Below, one piece after another: positions 5,694 to 8,282 of a stretch of DNA of 8,282 nucleotides; the stretch's first letter is position 1, and every line of letters starts with the position of its first letter. Under the pieces are notes generated by a model. The model saw only the letters and a list, made by a program, of their open reading frames with translations. It did not search any database and was not told the DNA's origin. Made by a program: the position numbers and the translations under genes. This DNA comes from Syntrophaceae bacterium UBA1163 (GTDB lineage: Bacteria; Desulfobacterota; BSN033; UBA1163): the NCBI GenBank assembly GCA_002311635.1, contig DBZJ01000195.1:1-8282 (forward strand). Direction: 5' to 3'.

Positions 5694-7874
5694 CTAAATC
5701 TCGTTGGCGAAAGTATGTTTGGAGATTTTTCGGTAAATGGTTCTTCGACTTATGCCCAATTGACGCGCGGCCTTAGCTTTATTCCAGCCAGTCTTGTTTA
5801 AAGCATTTAGAATTTCTTGGTCTTGCCTCGGTCCCTTAACGGGAATTTTTGGGATAACGATTTTCTCAGCCCTATCATAATCCCTTATCTCCAACGGTAA
5901 ATGCTCAAGGACAATCACCCCCCCATGGCAGAGCACATAAGCATGCTCCATCACATGCTCTAACTCCCTTACATTACCCGGCCAAGAATAATCCATAAAC
6001 CTGCTGAGTACCTCATTGGAGATGCCTTCGATATTCTTTTTGAATCTCGCGTTAAAGAAACGACGAAAATGATCGATAAGCAATGGCAAATCCTCAAGCC
6101 GATCCCGAAGAGGCGGTAGGGCAACCTCTACTACCTTGAGACGGTAATAAAGATCCTCCCGAAATTCTCCTCTCCTCACCTTCTCTTTGAGGTCCTTGTT
6201 CGTACAGGCAATCACCCGTACGTCCACTTTCTGAGGGGTGGATTCCCCCACCCTCTCAAATTCCTTTTCCTGCAGGACTCTGAGAAGCTTTAACTGGATC
6301 AGGGGCGATATATCTCCAATCTCGTCTAACAAGAGCGTCCCGCCGTTGGCCGCCTGGAAACGACCCTGCTTATCCTTAATCGCTCCCGTAAAAGCCCCTT
6401 TGACGTGACCGAAAAGCTCGCTTTCCAGCAGACTTTCAGTCAAGGCAGAGCAGTTCACCGTTACGAAAGGCTTGAAGGCCCGGTGCCCGCTGCAGTGAAG
6501 CGCCCTGGCCACGAGATCCTTTCCTGTTCCGCTCTCCCCCGTGACCAAAACAGTCGTTTCCAGATTGGCTAAGTCTTCTAAAAGCGCATAGACATCTTGC
6601 ATTCTCTTACTTCTACCGATAACGTTCTGAAACTGGTGCCTCTCCCTCAATTCTCTTTCCAGGTCTCTGAGCAGAGTAATATCTCGGATGACCAGCACGG
6701 CTCCCATGAAGTTGCCTTCAGGACCAAGAAGCGGGGAGCTGGTCACGCTGACAGTCTGTTGATGACGCTGTTGATGACCACATTCGATCCAATATTCCTT
6801 AATCGTAATTTTCTTTTCGAGAGTTTGCCTTAGAACCTCACAGCAGGATTTGCTGCATTGATTCAGACATTGAGGGAACACCTGCCCCTGTATTTCTCTT
6901 ATGTCCATCCCACAGATATTTTCCGTAGACTTGTTTGCTTCCATGACTCTTAGTTCCGGGTCCACCGTAATAATGGCATCTTTTACACTTCTGAATAGGG
7001 CCTCCAGGCGACTGCGATGATTTGCTAATTCTTCTTCTGTTTTCTTGCGCTGAGTAATATCCCGGCTGACAACCAGAAACCCGGTGATTTTCTTATCTCC
7101 GTCTCGCATGGGGGTAACAGAATTTTCGATTGTTCTCCGCTCGCCGTCCTTTCTGATGATTTCGTAAACGATGTTTTCACTGGGAATTCCGGTTCTGTAT
7201 ACCTTATTGTAAGCTTCATAGACGCATTTCGCCGTCGCTTCATCCATATAGGATCGATAGTTCACGCCGATCAGTTCCCCCCGCGAGTGTCCCCAAATCT
7301 TATACTCATCTCTGTTGGCAAAGGTTATATTCCCCTTAAGATCTACTTCGCCGACGCCTTCTTCCATCTGGCTGAGGATCGTCTGGTACTTTTCGAAGGA
7401 TTCTTGCAAGGATTTTTCCTTGTTCTTAAATGGGGTGATGTCGATCAGGTGACCGACACTTGCCGGTCTTCCAAGGTAAGTAGTAGGGTTACCTCTCATA
7501 CGTACCCAGATTACTGTCCGATCCTTCTTGAGAACACGAACAATATCGTTGTGCAGAGAAACCTGGTCTTGTTCCCTCTCCATTGAAATTTTAAAAAATC
7601 CTCGGTCATCGGGATGGATTACCTCCCAGAAGGATTTCCCGACCAATTCCTCTGGACTTTCATAACCTAAAGTACTACATAACTCTGAGTTGACATAGCT
7701 GAATCGGTCCCCTTGAATTACGTATAGACCTGCAAGTGATTTCTCACAAAGGGTTCGATAACCGTCCTGCGGATCCACAGTAATTGATCCAAGATCTTTA
7801 TGCTCTTGGGGTTCATTCCTTAAGTCTGCTGCTCTCTCCTCGAAGTCTCTCCTACCTAATTCTCTATTCATCAT
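5694..7874 (-). CDS. Three-PAS sigma-54-dependent transcriptional activator
   Basis: A 726-residue enhancer-binding protein. From the chosen start: PAS 1 at about 38-151 (HPDD at 87-90), PAS 2 at 156-279 and PAS 3 at 284-409. The AAA+ domain at about 417-644 has Walker A GESGTGKD (446-453), the sigma-54 contact loop GAFTGA (493-498), Walker B LLLDE (514-518), REDLYYRL (572-579) and WPGNVREL (631-638). A Fis-type HTH (685-720) ends the protein. All ATPase motifs are intact, so it should remodel sigma-54 polymerase. There is no receiver domain; the signal enters through PAS. PAS 3 carries C321, C336, C340, C344, C345 and C365 plus H367 and H371, suggesting metal or redox sensing. The ATG at 7874 follows GGAG by eight bases. 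The frame stays open to a GTG at 8042, but those 56 residues look unlike a domain and have a poor binding site. Likely target: the thioredoxin-like gene downstream. Confidence 0.93.
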   Translation of the reverse strand: MMNRELGRRDFEERAADLRNEPQEHKDLGSITVDPQDGYRTLCEKSLAGLYVIQGDRFSYVNSELCSTLGYESPEELVGKSFWEVIHPDDRGFFKISMEREQDQVSLHNDIVRVLKKDRTVIWVRMRGNPTTYLGRPASVGHLIDITPFKNKEKSLQESFEKYQTILSQMEEGVGEVDLKGNITFANRDEYKIWGHSRGELIGVNYRSYMDEATAKCVYEAYNKVYRTGIPSENIVYEIIRKDGERRTIENSVTPMRDGDKKITGFLVVSRDITQRKKTEEELANHRSRLEALFRSVKDAIITVDPELRVMEANKSTENICGMDIREIQGQVFPQCLNQCSKSCCEVLRQTLEKKITIKEYWIECGHQQRHQQTVSVTSSPLLGPEGNFMGAVLVIRDITLLRDLERELRERHQFQNVIGRSKRMQDVYALLEDLANLETTVLVTGESGTGKDLVARALHCSGHRAFKPFVTVNCSALTESLLESELFGHVKGAFTGAIKDKQGRFQAANGGTLLLDEIGDISPLIQLKLLRVLQEKEFERVGESTPQKVDVRVIACTNKDLKEKVRRGEFREDLYYRLKVVEVALPPLRDRLEDLPLLIDHFRRFFNARFKKNIEGISNEVLSRFMDYSWPGNVRELEHVMEHAYVLCHGGVIVLEHLPLEIRDYDRAEKIVIPKIPVKGPRQDQEILNALNKTGWNKAKAARQLGISRRTIYRKISKHTFANEI

Positions 7875-8042
7875 GATTGATACTCCATTTCTCCCCAAAA
7901 ACGATGTAGAGCGCGGAGTCACGAATCCCAAAGCGATGCCGCATCGAAATCCAGTACGTAGATTTCTGACACTCCTAATATTCTGCAACATGCAATGGTG
8001 AGAAAGATTTAACTTTCTTAACGACGCAAAATAGGCAATCAC

Positions 8043-8282
8043 AAAATTGTTCTTCTGTCAATAAAAAAATGAGGTTGTGAAAAGAATTTTTTTACTGTAC
8101 TGCACTTTGCTCAAGCAAGTGTCAAATCGTGTAAAAAAATGAAACTTCAATGAGTAAAAAGCCCATGTAATTTTGTTGATTTCTATTTGAAGTATTGGAT
8201 CTTGGTGGGAAACCTAAAAATGATGAGTTCAGGAAGTTATTTTCAGAAAAGGGGATGAGGACTTCACCTCCTACTCATCAAG
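8043..8282. other. AT-rich upstream region of the activator gene
   Basis: No gene is seen on either strand. The region is rich in A and T runs, as expected of a promoter region. It contains two TTGACA sequences on the minus strand (8120-8125 and near 8056-8061), neither with a well-placed -10, and the inverted repeat at 8103-8121. TGATGAG (8221-8227) and CTCATCA (8274-8280) are inverse copies near the right edge. No -24/-12 element was found, so the activator is probably not transcribed by sigma-54. Confidence 0.5.
8103..8121. promoter_or_regulatory. Inverted repeat beside a TTGACA box upstream of the activator gene
   Basis: CACTTTGCT and AGCAAGTG pair around a CA centre with one bulged T. 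On the minus strand the repeat starts inside TTGACA (8120-8125), a perfect -35 sequence, but no good -10 lies at 17 bases (the nearest, TACAGT, is at 20). The arrangement resembles a repressor or activator site overlapping a promoter. Confidence 0.35.

Noticed and set aside
7875..8042. N-terminal 56-residue extension of the activator from a GTG
   Set aside because: The extension matches no domain and has a poor binding site, whereas GGAG lies eight bases before the ATG at 7874. It was kept only as an alternative start.
8251..8282. Start of a plus-strand gene at the right edge (ATG at 8255)
   Set aside because: The G-rich stretch abuts the ATG with no spacer and only nine codons are visible, so there is no support.

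Overview
The window carries five intact protein genes and one broken one, all on the minus strand, with intergenic gaps of roughly 220 to 420 bases. No tRNA, rRNA, CRISPR array, transposase or phage gene is visible. The style fits a bacterium of the Desulfobacterota/deltaproteobacterial kind: a large multi-PAS sigma-54 activator, Sec-exported esterases, a periplasmic rhodanese and strong GGAGG ribosome binding sites. That placement is inference from gene style; there is no marker gene.

Reading in the direction of transcription (right to left): an AT-rich upstream region (8043-8282) leads to a three-PAS, AAA+, Fis-type HTH sigma-54 activator (5694-7874, or from a GTG at 8042). Between it and the next gene lies what looks like a complete sigma-54 control region. 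It has two TGTGACAT-N-CACA palindromes plus a half-site just past the regulator's stop codon, and about 100 bases further on a well-spaced -24/-12 element (TGGCATG-N4-TTGTA) pointing at the next gene. That gene (5137-5472) is a small thioredoxin-fold protein with the cis-proline loop but without the CXXC active site. The simplest model is that the activator senses a signal through its PAS domains, one of which is unusually rich in cysteine, binds the palindromes and switches on the thioredoxin-like gene.

Next come two paralogous exported type-B carboxylesterases (3208-4818 and 1216-2820). Both have a GQSGGG nucleophile elbow, an HGGG oxyanion motif and a cysteine-bearing insertion near the N terminus. 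Their signal-peptide DNA is almost identical although the mature proteins have diverged. Between them is the 3' remnant of an unrelated small gene (3022-3200), disrupted by an apparent one-base deletion and lacking its 5' end.

The last gene is a signal-peptide-bearing single-domain rhodanese (365-796). A 63-base repeat with a perfect 7-bp hairpin occurs downstream of both the rhodanese and the first esterase; it probably serves as a terminator and may be a dispersed intergenic repeat. The exported rhodanese and esterases point to a periplasmic or secreted function, but nothing shows that they share a pathway with the regulator.
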